DNA from: Arcicella aquatica | GTDB lineage: Bacteria; Bacteroidota; Bacteroidia; Cytophagales; Spirosomataceae | Direction of reading: 5' to 3' | DNA length: 64,000 nucleotides | Assembly: GCF_034928825.1 (NCBI RefSeq) | Contig: NZ_JAYFUL010000007.1 | Span: 124,001-188,000 of the forward strand | Part shown: in pieces, positions 42,911-52,856 of the stretch | Layout of the letters: each line of letters starts with the position of its first letter | Position numbering within the stretch: position 1 is the first letter of the stretch | Translations under genes and position numbers: made by a program | Notes under the pieces: model-generated | Database searches by the model: none | What the model saw: the letters and a program-made list of their open reading frames with translations, nothing else | What the model was told of the DNA's origin: nothing

Positions 42911-45511
42911 TTAGTCTACTGTACGAATCAAATCTTTTTTAACAGCGGTTTTGGTTTTGCTAATGGTATATGGGATACATCTAGCAACACCGCAGTCACA
43001 AGTTACTTTTTGGATGGTTACAGTATGGTCTGAAAAACAATCATTTGCATTAAATACTCGCACGGTATATTGCTGAACAACCGTTGTTGGATTTGGTACA
43101 TCAGACCTTAACACTCCGTCAGTTGGAATAGCCGTCGAAGTAGCATATAGTTTTCCTCCTGTATAAGTTGCACCTGCACTAATATCATATCTCAAATTGG
43201 CACTAAATCCTGCAAGCTTTATTGTACCATCATTTTTAACAAGGTCTTGGTCACAAGTTGAATTGGTAGATGTAGCAGTAATACCCAGTGCCCTATCAAA
43301 AACAACTAAATTAATCATCGTAGTATTAGAGCATAATCCATTGCTTACTTCTACACTATAAATTCCACCTTGGCTAACTTGAACATTATTAAGCTGTGGA
43401 CTTTGAATAGAAGAAGTAAAACCATTAGGACCCGTCCAAACATACGTAGAAGTAGCTGGCGTAACAGAAAGAATAACATTGGTACCTGCACAAACTGGTG
43501 AAGTCGAAGTTGATATCACAGGGTCAGGAATTGGGCTAAATGTTGCGACAACTGGTGTTCTGCTACCTGCTGGCGATTCACAACCACTCACTAAATCTTT
43601 ACAAGCAACAAAATATGTTTTTGATGCAGTGACTGGTACAGTGAACGGACTACCTCCTCCTAAAATAACTACTGAACTTTGTGAATCATACCAAATAGGG
43701 GTATAACTAGGTGCGCAAGTAGCTTTTAAATCAAGGCTCCCAGCACCACATATTAATCCTCCTGCCACCGTCGCTGGTAATGGAGCAGCTGGAGTGCTAC
43801 TCACAGAAATTGTCAACTGTGTTCTATTAGCCGTTGCAACTCCACAATGATTATCATTTGCTTTACAACCCACAAAGAATGAAATGGTTGAGGTAGCATT
43901 AAAAATAAAAGTATTCCCCGTACCCAACACAGTTGTTGAAGTTGCCGAATTATACCATTGTGGGATTAAACCAACTGGACAAGTAGCATTCAAGGTGCCA
44001 ATACCGGGATTACAAAGAACCGACCCGCTTGACGTTGTTACCTTCGAACTAAAATCTAATGTTTTAAATGTCACATCGTTGTAACAAGCATCGCTACCCG
44101 ACCAAATACGAACAGTATATTTAGTCCCTGGCTTTAAACCAGTAAATGTAAATGATGTTTGTCCAACACTTAACGTTTGGTTAGCACCTGCACCAAAAAT
44201 TGGTGATGTACCAAAAGTTTCACCTTCTTTAATACTAGCTTCAATGACCTTTGATGCATTGTAAACTAGGTTTGAAATAGTAGCAGTACCATTGTTGTTA
44301 GGCACAAACCCTGTACAAGTTCCAAGCGTAAAGCTAATATCACTTGCAAGGACAGTGGGTGCATCACAACCAGCACATTTTAAGTTACCACATACGAAGG
44401 CAATAGATTTACCTTGTTCCCCAGGTTGATAAGCAATCTCAGTCGTAAAAGTGTTAGTCGTAACATTAAATTTTGATACACAGTCACCATAAAATGTAGT
44501 AATATATAAATTACCATCAGGTCCAAAAGCTAAATCGTATGCCTCTACATCTCCTACTGTTCCAGTGATAGAAGGAGTTATAAAATCGAATGAGGCAATC
44601 AAAGCCCCAGTTGTTCCATTATAATGGAATAGTTTGTCTGGACCAGTAGTTCCTGAGGCAACTGCCCAAAGAGTACCATCCGCACCAAAATTTAAACCAC
44701 GATAGTTATATCCACTTGGAGCAGTAGTAAACAATGACGAAGGCCCTGCATAGCTTGAATCTACAGATTCAATTGTACTTAAACCACCTCCTGAAAAATA
44801 GTTTGTAGCTACAAATACTCTCCCGTTTGCAGGATTAACAGCTACACCCCACAATCCCACATCTTTATTTGTTAAACGGTTAGTACTATAAATACCTACT
44901 ACTGTGTTTGTCGTTGTACTAACCTTTGATACACCCTGATAGCTAGTTACATACAAAAATTTCCTATCAGTAGACAACACCACATCTAGTAAATCCTGTC
45001 CTGGCACTGGTATAGGTGCCAAGTAAGCTCCTTTGGCTAAATCATACACTAAAATTTCTGATCTAAAACAGCAGGTAGCGATATAGGCTACGTTTTTAGT
45101 CGGGTCTACTACGATACCTTCTCCACCTCCACTTATTGAACAACCCACTGGCCCCGCACCAGTTCCACCAAAAGGGTATATCTCTGAACGACTACCTTGT
45201 GTAGCATTTGGCAATTCACTAACAATCATGTAGTATTTATCACATCCGAGAGGTGCATTCTGAGCTTTTAAGTAAAAAGAAGAGAGCATCGAACACAACA
45301 ATATTACCAATGAAGTGATGTTGTTTGGAAAACGAGAGGATTGTATTCTCTCATAAGAAAGTAAAGGTTTTATCACAATATTACGATGAATGTTTTGTTG
45401 GAAAAATACGCCTACCTTGGTTATCGGTAAGAAAAGGTTGAATAAAGTCTGATTGACTTTACTTAGCCATAATTTAAAATTGTTCATCATTTTATATTTG
45501 TATTTTTTCAA
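42911..45511 (-). CDS. large secreted protein with propeller and Ig-like domains
   Basis: This 866-residue protein has a hydrophobic segment (SLVILLCSMLSSFYLKAQ) near residues 67-84 that looks like a signal peptide behind an unusually long N-region, so the true start may be later. The first half contains propeller-type repeats (GIVVDPTKNVAYIATCC, VVLSTDRKFLYVTSY, WGVAVNPANGRVFVATN, YDLAFGPDGNLYITTF) as in NHL or SMP-30-like binding proteins. The second half has several Ig-like units (VTTSSGSVLCNPGIG, PVCAGTNVILSV...YVWTGPNGF) with paired cysteines. No classical type IX sorting domain is seen at the end. Next to the haloperoxidase-like gene, 28 bases away. Confidence 0.72.
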   Translation of the reverse strand: MKKYKYKMMNNFKLWLSKVNQTLFNLFLPITKVGVFFQQNIHRNIVIKPLLSYERIQSSRFPNNITSLVILLCSMLSSFYLKAQNAPLGCDKYYMIVSELPNATQGSRSEIYPFGGTGAGPVGCSISGGGEGIVVDPTKNVAYIATCCFRSEILVYDLAKGAYLAPIPVPGQDLLDVVLSTDRKFLYVTSYQGVSKVSTTTNTVVGIYSTNRLTNKDVGLWGVAVNPANGRVFVATNYFSGGGLSTIESVDSSYAGPSSLFTTAPSGYNYRGLNFGADGTLWAVASGTTGPDKLFHYNGTTGALIASFDFITPSITGTVGDVEAYDLAFGPDGNLYITTFYGDCVSKFNVTTNTFTTEIAYQPGEQGKSIAFVCGNLKCAGCDAPTVLASDISFTLGTCTGFVPNNNGTATISNLVYNASKVIEASIKEGETFGTSPIFGAGANQTLSVGQTSFTFTGLKPGTKYTVRIWSGSDACYNDVTFKTLDFSSKVTTSSGSVLCNPGIGTLNATCPVGLIPQWYNSATSTTVLGTGNTFIFNATSTISFFVGCKANDNHCGVATANRTQLTISVSSTPAAPLPATVAGGLICGAGSLDLKATCAPSYTPIWYDSQSSVVILGGGSPFTVPVTASKTYFVACKDLVSGCESPAGSRTPVVATFSPIPDPVISTSTSPVCAGTNVILSVTPATSTYVWTGPNGFTSSIQSPQLNNVQVSQGGIYSVEVSNGLCSNTTMINLVVFDRALGITATSTNSTCDQDLVKNDGTIKLAGFSANLRYDISAGATYTGGKLYATSTAIPTDGVLRSDVPNPTTVVQQYTVRVFNANDCFSDHTVTIQKVTCDCGVARCIPYTISKTKTAVKKDLIRTVD

Positions 45512-45539
45512 GTAATATATTTATCAAATTAGATTAATC

Positions 45540-47000
45540 TTATTTTTGGACTTTATTCCAAGGTAATGAATTAATATTCTTTCCTACTTTTTTGCCTTCT
45601 ACTAAACCGACTTCATTATCTTGTCGGGTATGAATTCCTCCATATAAACGCGACATAGCAGATTCTTCGGCGGCAGCCCAAAACGATTTAAAACTTCTTG
45701 CTTTATAGTCTGTATTCCTCTCTGCATCTCTTGGTCTTCCTACGTGCGAATCATCAACGAAACTAAAATTTGGTCCATATAAATCTGTCAAAATAGTGGC
45801 CGTTGATGCACTTTGAACAGCATGCCCAGAATAATAAGCTGGGAAAGGCGGCTCAGGCCAATATAAATCCCAAAGGGTATCAATATTGAAATAAATAAAA
45901 GAATATGGCCGTTGAGCATTATAAATATATTTTGTTTTCCAACAATTAATAAATGAATCAGCCACCCCCATTCCAACTTTGGCATACGTTTCAGCCGCTT
46001 TAAATAAATCTGGTTTTGCCCCTTGAACAGCAAAATTAGCAATGTTATATGAATGTCCAGGTGGCGAAAATGTTTCCGAAGGGTCGTCTCCCCACCAGTT
46101 GGCTATTTCTTTTTCCTCCTGCGTCAATGTCTTACGTTTCATATAAACCTCATACATATAAGCATAGTATTTTGAATCAGTCCTATAGTCATAACCAATC
46201 ATTGTTGGAATCGGCAATACTCCATTCAATGGCGCAAAGGTTCTGTTTTTGCCCCAATATGGATGTAAAGGAAGAGGAATCTTTGATTGCCCTTTAACAG
46301 GCGCTTTCCATAAACCTTTACCTACAGGCACTTTATAAGCTGTATCAAAATTCCTTTTATATCCTTCATGACCTCCGTCTGATTTCGACCATTCGAAAAT
46401 TGCCTGAGCCACAGATAAACCAAAAGCTTTTGAACGTTCAGCTACTTTTTCATCAGTTGTTTTAAGCTCATTGTTATAAATAGCAGTCTCTAAAGAATCT
46501 ATTGCATCAATGTTTTTCTTAGCAGATTGTTGATATAATTGTTTCAAAAGAAAGGCTTGCCCTGCATTTAGTGATAATGCCCAATTGTAAGTCTGCCCAA
46601 TTGTAGGTTTAGGTAAGTTATTTAATCCTTGTAATTTCCCTGCTAATGAATTTTTCCCAACTGCCCCTGCCACTACACATTCATACATGGTTAAACCTAA
46701 ATACCCCAAAGAACGTGAGCCATAAGTAGGCGAACCTCCGGGTGTATTTTTCATCGTTGTCAAAGCCATTTTTCCCCATAGAAGAGCTACTTCAGAAGAG
46801 ACAACTTTTTTTACAGGCTCACTTGTTTGCACCTTATTTTTTATTGCTTGACCTTGAGCACTCCAATAGGACAAACAAAGAATCGACACAAATATAAAAG
46901 TTTTTATTAGTCTCTTGTCATAGAATATTTCTTGCTTAATAGGCAAGCACAATGAATTAGTATTAACGTATATATGCTTATTAATTATGTAAAAAATCAT
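45540..47000 (-). CDS. vanadium haloperoxidase / PAP2-superfamily secreted protein
   Basis: This 486-residue protein has a hydrophobic export segment (TFIFVSILCLSYWSAQGQ, near 34-51); the start is uncertain since about 30 residues precede it. The C-terminal domain shows the vanadate- or phosphate-binding pattern of the PAP2 superfamily: QRPYSFIYFN, PPFPAYYSGHAVQSASTAT and SRLYGGIHTRQDNEVG. Proteins of this group in Bacteroidota are commonly called vanadium-dependent haloperoxidases, although phosphatase activity is possible. The upstream gap is separated from susD by a terminator. With the propeller protein gene it probably forms a two-gene unit. Confidence 0.8.
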   Translation of the reverse strand: MIFYIINKHIYVNTNSLCLPIKQEIFYDKRLIKTFIFVSILCLSYWSAQGQAIKNKVQTSEPVKKVVSSEVALLWGKMALTTMKNTPGGSPTYGSRSLGYLGLTMYECVVAGAVGKNSLAGKLQGLNNLPKPTIGQTYNWALSLNAGQAFLLKQLYQQSAKKNIDAIDSLETAIYNNELKTTDEKVAERSKAFGLSVAQAIFEWSKSDGGHEGYKRNFDTAYKVPVGKGLWKAPVKGQSKIPLPLHPYWGKNRTFAPLNGVLPIPTMIGYDYRTDSKYYAYMYEVYMKRKTLTQEEKEIANWWGDDPSETFSPPGHSYNIANFAVQGAKPDLFKAAETYAKVGMGVADSFINCWKTKYIYNAQRPYSFIYFNIDTLWDLYWPEPPFPAYYSGHAVQSASTATILTDLYGPNFSFVDDSHVGRPRDAERNTDYKARSFKSFWAAAEESAMSRLYGGIHTRQDNEVGLVEGKKVGKNINSLPWNKVQK

Positions 47001-47302
47001 ATTTTAAATTATCAACAGAAGAATTTCCAACAAAACAACATTAGCTAACAGCTAATGCAAACTCCTTAAGGCATCAAAAGTTATTAAAGTAACGTAGAAT
47101 TTATTCATCAATTGATAAAAAGTAACCAAAACCATGCCAAATTATTGTCAATTTCGCATTAAAACCTATTCAATTCCTCATTTTAATGTTTTATTTTTAA
47201 AATTGCCTAAGCATTTCTTGAACTATCTATCCAATTTGAGAACCCTAAGACCCGCTGATAAAAAAAAATCCCTTTACTTATTCAGTAAAGGGACTTGCAA
47301 TA
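47001..47302. other. 302-base gap with the susD terminator
   Basis: Besides the terminator hairpin at 47260-47293 (TCCCTTTACT-tattc-AGTAAAGGGA, T run on the minus strand) the region is AT-rich. No promoter with a good -33 is seen for the haloperoxidase gene. A 75-codon plus-strand frame here is not convincing. Confidence 0.5.
47260..47293 (-). terminator. terminator of the susCD transcript
   Basis: A perfect 10-bp stem TCCCTTTACT/AGTAAAGGGA followed on the minus strand by eight or nine Ts, ten bases after the susD stop. Confidence 0.8.
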
Positions 47303-49111
47303 TTAGTATAATGGATTTTGAATCAGATTGCTATTTTTATTCAGCTCTTCTAACTTTATAGGCAAAAAGTAAGCCCTATCTTTCCAGTTCCTATCTTGTA
47401 TATCTATCACTTTATAGTTAGGAGTACTTGATGTTGTTTTATCTGGATTTAATGGATACCTAATCTCTATCCCTTTGGCATTATCAAAAGTAGTAGGCGC
47501 TATCATCCATCGGCGAACATCAAAGAAACGATGATCTTCAAAAGCCAGCTCTACCCTTCTTTCATTTCTATAACGCTCTGACAACGCTTGTCCGCTTTCA
47601 GTTACGTCTGGCATTCCTGCTCTTTTACGAATCATATTCAAGTATTGGCGAGCTTCGGCATCTTGCCCTAAACCGATGCAAGCTTCTACATAATTTAAAA
47701 TCACTTCGGTATATCTAATATATCTCCAAGGGAAATCTTGTTTTACGTATTGCGCATCAATCGTCTGATCAATAAACTTTCGAAGATAATATCCAGAATA
47801 AGTACCATTCCAGTCTTCAATAGGGCCTTTCCGCGTATCGAGACCAGCCACTACATCCACAGCATTAGACGTTGCGTTCCATTTTTCCCAAAACCCCACC
47901 TGTATTACTCCTTTAGGGTCTGATGCTGTTACATCTGAGGGACGTTTACGCCACTGAACGCCTTCATAAAGGATAGTAGCATAAAAACGTGGATCACGAT
48001 TTTTGTATGGATTTTTAGCCTGTGTTGTATTTAACCAACTAAACTTAGAGCCGTCTTTCATTTCATAGGCATCTACCAGTTGCTGTAATGGCGTATTGCT
48101 TCCCCAACCATGATAACCATTTGGGTTATTAAACAAACCTGGGTTATACCCATCCCAACTATCTTCTGTTTTAGGCAAAAAGAATCTTACGAAAATATCT
48201 TCTACGTTTTCTTTCACCAAAAACATTTCTCCATAGTTTTTTGCAGTGGAGTCACCTGCTGCGGGACTGCCTTTGTAAATACTATACGCACCTAAATCGA
48301 TTACAGCTTTCGCTGCGTTCTTAGCAGCTAACCATCTTGCATTGCGGTCACCACCAACATAACCAATCAATTCTGGATGTGTATAACTTCCTGCCCAAGT
48401 AGGTGTTTTATTGTACAAATCGCTTGCTGCATGTAATAATACTCTTGCTTTTAGTGCCAAAGCAGCCCCTTTGGTAGCCCTGCCTTTATCGGCTCCAGAG
48501 TTTGCCAATAATAGGTTTTGTGCTGCTTTATCGCAATCGTCAACAATAAATTTGATACAATTTTCATAGGTATCTCTAGCAGGAGTAAAATCATCAGACA
48601 ACTTATAAGCTTTCGTAATAATAGGCACACCACCGTAAACTGATACAAGATTATGATATAAATAGGCTCTTAGGAAATATACTTCTCCTGTCAATCTTTT
48701 CTTTGTATCAGCGTTATCAAAGGGTGTATTTTCTATTTTTTCAAGAAAAAGGTTGCAGGCACGTATATACTTGTAAACGTTTGCCCAAATCATCCCTTTG
48801 TAGCGATTGCCCGACCAGAAATCCCAAACCGAATAGTCGCTGGCTGTGACTAAACATTTAGTAACGTTGCTGCTTCCAAAATCAGCATTATACATCGACT
48901 CATCGCTCAATGATGCCATCATCATATTACTGAAACCATGCGGAATGCCTAAATAAATATTATTGACGAAAGTAGTTACCAAGGCTTGGTCTTTCCAAAC
49001 GGCATCTTCTGAAAACTGATCTAAAGGCTGAAGGTCAAGGTCAGTTTTACACGAAATAGTGTTAAGAAGCACTAAGGCAGTTGTAAGTAAAATATATATT
49101 GTTTTTTTCAT
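47303..49111 (-). CDS. SusD/RagB-family nutrient-binding outer-membrane lipoprotein
   Basis: This 602-residue protein has a lipobox TISC (cysteine 21). Typical features are LDLQPLDQFSEDAVWKD, FLRAYLYHNLVSVYGGVPI (TPR helix), PLQQLVDAYEMKDGSKF, RFYATILYEG, RYTEVILNYVEACIGLG, and RNERRVELAFEDHRFFDVRRW. It captures oligosaccharides or peptides at the cell surface and hands them to the SusC partner encoded 85 bases upstream. The ligand cannot be told from sequence. The transcript ends in the hairpin at 47260. Confidence 0.95.
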   Translation of the reverse strand: MKKTIYILLTTALVLLNTISCKTDLDLQPLDQFSEDAVWKDQALVTTFVNNIYLGIPHGFSNMMMASLSDESMYNADFGSSNVTKCLVTASDYSVWDFWSGNRYKGMIWANVYKYIRACNLFLEKIENTPFDNADTKKRLTGEVYFLRAYLYHNLVSVYGGVPIITKAYKLSDDFTPARDTYENCIKFIVDDCDKAAQNLLLANSGADKGRATKGAALALKARVLLHAASDLYNKTPTWAGSYTHPELIGYVGGDRNARWLAAKNAAKAVIDLGAYSIYKGSPAAGDSTAKNYGEMFLVKENVEDIFVRFFLPKTEDSWDGYNPGLFNNPNGYHGWGSNTPLQQLVDAYEMKDGSKFSWLNTTQAKNPYKNRDPRFYATILYEGVQWRKRPSDVTASDPKGVIQVGFWEKWNATSNAVDVVAGLDTRKGPIEDWNGTYSGYYLRKFIDQTIDAQYVKQDFPWRYIRYTEVILNYVEACIGLGQDAEARQYLNMIRKRAGMPDVTESGQALSERYRNERRVELAFEDHRFFDVRRWMIAPTTFDNAKGIEIRYPLNPDKTTSSTPNYKVIDIQDRNWKDRAYFLPIKLEELNKNSNLIQNPLY

Positions 49112-49196
49112 CTGATTAAATGTTTATGTAATTCCTGCAATGAGTATTGATTAATCAGCACTCACCAAGAATTATTTGATCTTCAAGAATCAAAAT

Positions 49197-52100
49197 TTAG
49201 AATGTAAACGAAAGCCCTGTATTAAGCACTTTTTGAAGTGGATAACCTTGTCCGCTTCCGCTTCCCATTTCTGGGTCAAAGTCTTTATAGTCTGGACTGA
49301 ATGTCCATAAGTTAAGACCGCTCACATAAATTCTCGCTCCTTCTAAACCTAGTTTTTGACTTAGTTTTTTTGGAAGAGAATATCCAAATTGAATGTTTTT
49401 CAAACGGATATAATCAGTGTTTTTCAAGAAATAGGTATTTCTATTACTTACCCAATATTCATTACTACGGTTGAAAGTTCTTGGGCCGCTAGCATTTGGA
49501 TTCTCGGGCGTCCAACGTTCGTTATAAAAACTTTTCAAGAAATTACCAATTTCACCCGACTCTGTAGAGATATAATTCACTGCTCCAAAAGCTCCTTGAA
49601 ACAAAATGCTCAGGTCAAATTGCTTATAGCGAAGATTAGCCGAAAAGCCCGTTGTAAAGCGTGGAATATTACTTTTAGTATTTCTTATACGGTCGTTTCC
49701 ATCAATTTTACCATCTTTGTTCACATCCTCAAAAATCACATCGCCCGGTCTAGCATTATCCCAATGTGGATAAGCATCCACCGATGCCTGATCTTTAAAA
49801 ATACCAATAGCATTATAATACAAATCTGCCGTAGGATTTTTTGGGTCAGTAGGAATAGGATATCCTGTAGTTTTTTGATAATCTGGCGCACCGGGTGCTT
49901 CATCCCAGAATACAATTTTATTTTTTGAATACCCTCCGTTAAAACCAATCTGGTAACTGAAATCTCTTGACTTGTTATGATAATTAATATCAAACTCAAA
50001 ACCTGTATTAGCTACCTTACCAATATTTTCGCTTGGCAATGATAGTCCCGTTGATGTAGGTACTGAGGCATTTCTTGGCCACAAAATTTGCGAACGAGTA
50101 TTGTAGAAGTAGTCAGCAGAAAACGATAGTTTATCTTTTAACAATTGCATATCAAACCCAACATTGGCCTGATTGGCTACCTCCCATGTTACGTTTAAGT
50201 TAGGAATACGTGTTTCATAAAGGGTTTTGTTTTCTTGGTCTATGCCCAAAATAAGTGGCTGAGGAACCCCTCCGCTATTGGCAAAGAAACCATAAGAAGA
50301 AAGATATTGCCATTCTGAGATACGGTCGTTACCAGTTTGTCCCCACGATGCACGCAACTTCATGTTATCAATAAATGACACCTTATCTTTCCAAAATTCT
50401 TCTTCTGATAATCTCCATCCTAAAGAAACACCAGGGAAGAAACCATATCGTTTGTCGGCAGGGAAAATGTATGAGCCATCATAACGCCATACAAATTCGG
50501 CCAAATATTTTTCTTTATAATTGTAGTTTACACGACCAAAAAAGTTTCTACGTGCATTCTGTGAAGCTGACCCATTATTATCTTTCTGTAAATCTCCTCC
50601 TGCAAAAAGTTGGTCAATTGCCGTAGAAACAAAGTATCTACGATAGGCAGAGAATTTGTCCATTTGTCCAGAACGGGTCTCAGTACCAACCATAAACTTC
50701 ATATAATGATGGCTACCAATCTGTCTTTCATAGTTCAGAATTGAGTTCATCAAAATACTATGATTATCCTCCATCTGTTCTGTTAAACGAGCATCATCAA
50801 AGCCTTTTTTACCTTTTACTAACACAGGTTTACCGCTAGCATCAACCGTCTGACCATCCCAAGAATACAAATACCAAGGAGTTTCAAATCTCTTATCAAA
50901 ACGTAGCCCTTTGTCTATACTGGCAGTAGTCAAGAAAGATAAACCTTTCACCCAAGGAATCTGAATATTCAGTTTCATATTACTATTTAGGTAATACCAT
51001 TTATCTCTATCATATCCTGTAGCATCAGTACTTACTACTGCTGGATTATCACCATATTCAATATCTGGACCAGGGGTTCCGTCTGGCCAATAAGCAGGCA
51101 AATTAGGTTTGCCACGCATCACCATTCTAAAAATACTTCCAGCATTACGTGTAGGATAATTTCTATCTTCCATTCTTCCAGAAACATCAAATCCAAAACT
51201 TATATTTTTGCTAATTTTAGCATCTATATTACTCCTAAAATCATATTGGTTGTATTTTGTACCACTGTTTTTATAGTAACCGTCTTGGCTTTTAGCACCG
51301 AACGATACAAAGTATTTAAAGTTATCACTCCCACCAGCAATACCAATGTTGGCATAGTTTTGTGAAGAGGATGGTTTTAATACAGCCCCAAACCAATCAG
51401 TATTAGGATAACGCCAAGGGTCAGAACCATCTCTAAATTTTTGCACTTCTTGTGCCGTGAATCTACCTGTTCTATTTGCATAAGCATCTATTTCATTGAG
51501 CATAGTAGCATACTCAGCTGCATTTGCCATTGCTGGCAAGCGGGTAGGCTGTCCAAAACCTTGATTAAGGTTAAAAGTAATCGTTGGCTTACCACTTGCT
51601 CCCCTTTTAGTAGTTACTAAAATAACGCCATTGGCAGCCTGAGCACCATAAATTGCAGCAGAGGCATCTTTTAAGATGGTTATACTTTCTATCGTACTTG
51701 GGTCTAATCTTTCAAGTGAACGACCAGGTACACCATCCACTACCACCAACGGACTGCTATCTCCTAGCGTGTTTACACCCCTGATGCGTAATGTTGCACC
51801 ATCGTATCCTGGTTCACCACTTGATGTTACAGCGACTAGGCCGGGTAAACGCCCAACTAAGCTATTACTGACATTCATAGAGGGAGATTGTACTACCTCT
51901 GAACCTTTTACAGATACTACAGAGCCAGTCACAGTTACTTTTTTCTCAGTACCATATCCCACTACTACTACTTCATCAAGCGACTGGGCATCAGTCGACA
52001 ACGTAATGTTTAGTACTGATTTACCACCTACCACTACTTCTCTTTTTTGAAAACCAATTGAGCTAAAAATCAAAATGCTATTATTATCGGGTACAGCTAT

Positions 52101-52643
52101 TTTGTATTGCCCTTTAGCATCAGTGATGGCTCCTCGCTGGGTTCCTTTAATTAGGATGTTAACACCCGGCAATACTTGCCCCGTTTCGTCAGTAACGGTT
52201 CCTGTTATAGTTTGCTCTAAAATCTCAATACTTAATATATCATCACTTTCTTGGAGCGTATTGGTTGTAGAGGAGCTCCCAGTAGAACGATTGATGATGA
52301 CCATTTTACCAGAAATCTCGTAAGTGAGGTGCAAAGGCTTAAACAGATTATCAAAAATTTTTGACAATTGAGCATTCTGGAAATCAACACTAATTTTTCT
52401 GTTTGATTGGATAAGCTTTGAGCTAAAAACAAACTTTACATCTGTTTGTTTTTCAATTTGGGTTAGTACACTTCTCATGCCTAACTCCTGAGCTTGCAAT
52501 GTTACTCGTTGACTTAGAACATTTTGGGCATTAGTATTACTCGCAAGAGTGGAGCTCATAAGCCCGATTGCAAGAAAAACTTGAGTGAGTGTAATTTTCA
52601 TAGCCGTAAGTAGTAACTTATGGATTTGTAATGTTTTTTTCAT
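49197..52643 (-). CDS. SusC/RagA TonB-linked outer-membrane transporter with STN domain
   Basis: This 1148-residue protein has a signal peptide (TQVFLAIGLMSSTLASNTNAQ), then an STN domain (ELGMRSVLTQIEKQTDVKFVF), a carboxypeptidase-regulatory-like domain (GTVTDETGQVLPGVNILIKG), a TonB box (LDEVVVVGYG), the plug (IRGVNTLGDSSPLVVVDG) and a 22-strand barrel ending in SFTF. The STN domain shows that it is a transducer that signals to the FecR anti-sigma factor encoded upstream, so substrate binding should switch on the sigma factor. Imported substrate unknown; no glycoside hydrolase gene is adjacent. Confidence 0.95.
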   Translation of the reverse strand: MKKTLQIHKLLLTAMKITLTQVFLAIGLMSSTLASNTNAQNVLSQRVTLQAQELGMRSVLTQIEKQTDVKFVFSSKLIQSNRKISVDFQNAQLSKIFDNLFKPLHLTYEISGKMVIINRSTGSSSTTNTLQESDDILSIEILEQTITGTVTDETGQVLPGVNILIKGTQRGAITDAKGQYKIAVPDNNSILIFSSIGFQKREVVVGGKSVLNITLSTDAQSLDEVVVVGYGTEKKVTVTGSVVSVKGSEVVQSPSMNVSNSLVGRLPGLVAVTSSGEPGYDGATLRIRGVNTLGDSSPLVVVDGVPGRSLERLDPSTIESITILKDASAAIYGAQAANGVILVTTKRGASGKPTITFNLNQGFGQPTRLPAMANAAEYATMLNEIDAYANRTGRFTAQEVQKFRDGSDPWRYPNTDWFGAVLKPSSSQNYANIGIAGGSDNFKYFVSFGAKSQDGYYKNSGTKYNQYDFRSNIDAKISKNISFGFDVSGRMEDRNYPTRNAGSIFRMVMRGKPNLPAYWPDGTPGPDIEYGDNPAVVSTDATGYDRDKWYYLNSNMKLNIQIPWVKGLSFLTTASIDKGLRFDKRFETPWYLYSWDGQTVDASGKPVLVKGKKGFDDARLTEQMEDNHSILMNSILNYERQIGSHHYMKFMVGTETRSGQMDKFSAYRRYFVSTAIDQLFAGGDLQKDNNGSASQNARRNFFGRVNYNYKEKYLAEFVWRYDGSYIFPADKRYGFFPGVSLGWRLSEEEFWKDKVSFIDNMKLRASWGQTGNDRISEWQYLSSYGFFANSGGVPQPLILGIDQENKTLYETRIPNLNVTWEVANQANVGFDMQLLKDKLSFSADYFYNTRSQILWPRNASVPTSTGLSLPSENIGKVANTGFEFDINYHNKSRDFSYQIGFNGGYSKNKIVFWDEAPGAPDYQKTTGYPIPTDPKNPTADLYYNAIGIFKDQASVDAYPHWDNARPGDVIFEDVNKDGKIDGNDRIRNTKSNIPRFTTGFSANLRYKQFDLSILFQGAFGAVNYISTESGEIGNFLKSFYNERWTPENPNASGPRTFNRSNEYWVSNRNTYFLKNTDYIRLKNIQFGYSLPKKLSQKLGLEGARIYVSGLNLWTFSPDYKDFDPEMGSGSGQGYPLQKVLNTGLSFTF

Positions 52644-52650
52644 ACATTTG
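52643..52650 (+). promoter_or_regulatory. orphan plus-strand -7 element opposite the susC start
   Basis: TACATTTG is a perfect TAnnTTTG. A TTTG stands upstream at 52625-52628 but only 14 bases away, shorter than usual. It points into the susC leader, opposite to susC. Confidence 0.35.
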
Positions 52651-52656
52651 GAGATG

Positions 52657-52777
52657 TTTTGTTTAGGTTGAATTTGAGCAAAACAATTCCCGCACTTTAC
52701 CTAGTAAAGTGTTCATTGGCTGTAACCAAAAAGGGAATTTTAAGGTCGGTAATGCGGGAACATTACCGACTTTTTTT
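52657..52777 (+). ncRNA. candidate antisense RNA to the susC leader (about 120 nt)
   Basis: Between a plus-strand -7 box (52643-52650) and a canonical plus-strand intrinsic terminator (52742-52777) there is no coding frame. The predicted RNA has a hairpin CACTTTAC-cta-GTAAAGTG (52693-52711) and the terminator stem. Antisense RNAs in this position are known from Bacteroides polysaccharide loci (for example DonS). Size and existence are inferred; it has no demonstrated expression. Confidence 0.4.
52742..52777 (+). terminator. plus-strand terminator in the susC leader
   Basis: Stem GTCGGTAATG-cgggaa-CATTACCGAC followed by seven Ts on the plus strand. On the minus strand (susC sense) no T run follows, so it is oriented against susC. 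No plus-strand gene lies upstream for 10 kb. Confidence 0.75.
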
Positions 52778-52856
52778 GTGGAGTCGGTTTTTAGTGTTTC
52801 ATCTAGTTAAATAGTCTTGGTTTAATTAAAATTCAATATTTAGTTTAAGGTTTACT

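Noticed and set aside
47134..47361. 75-codon plus-strand frame between the susD and haloperoxidase genes
   Set aside because: It overlaps the susD terminator and the susD 3' end on the other strand; no start context and no plausible composition.
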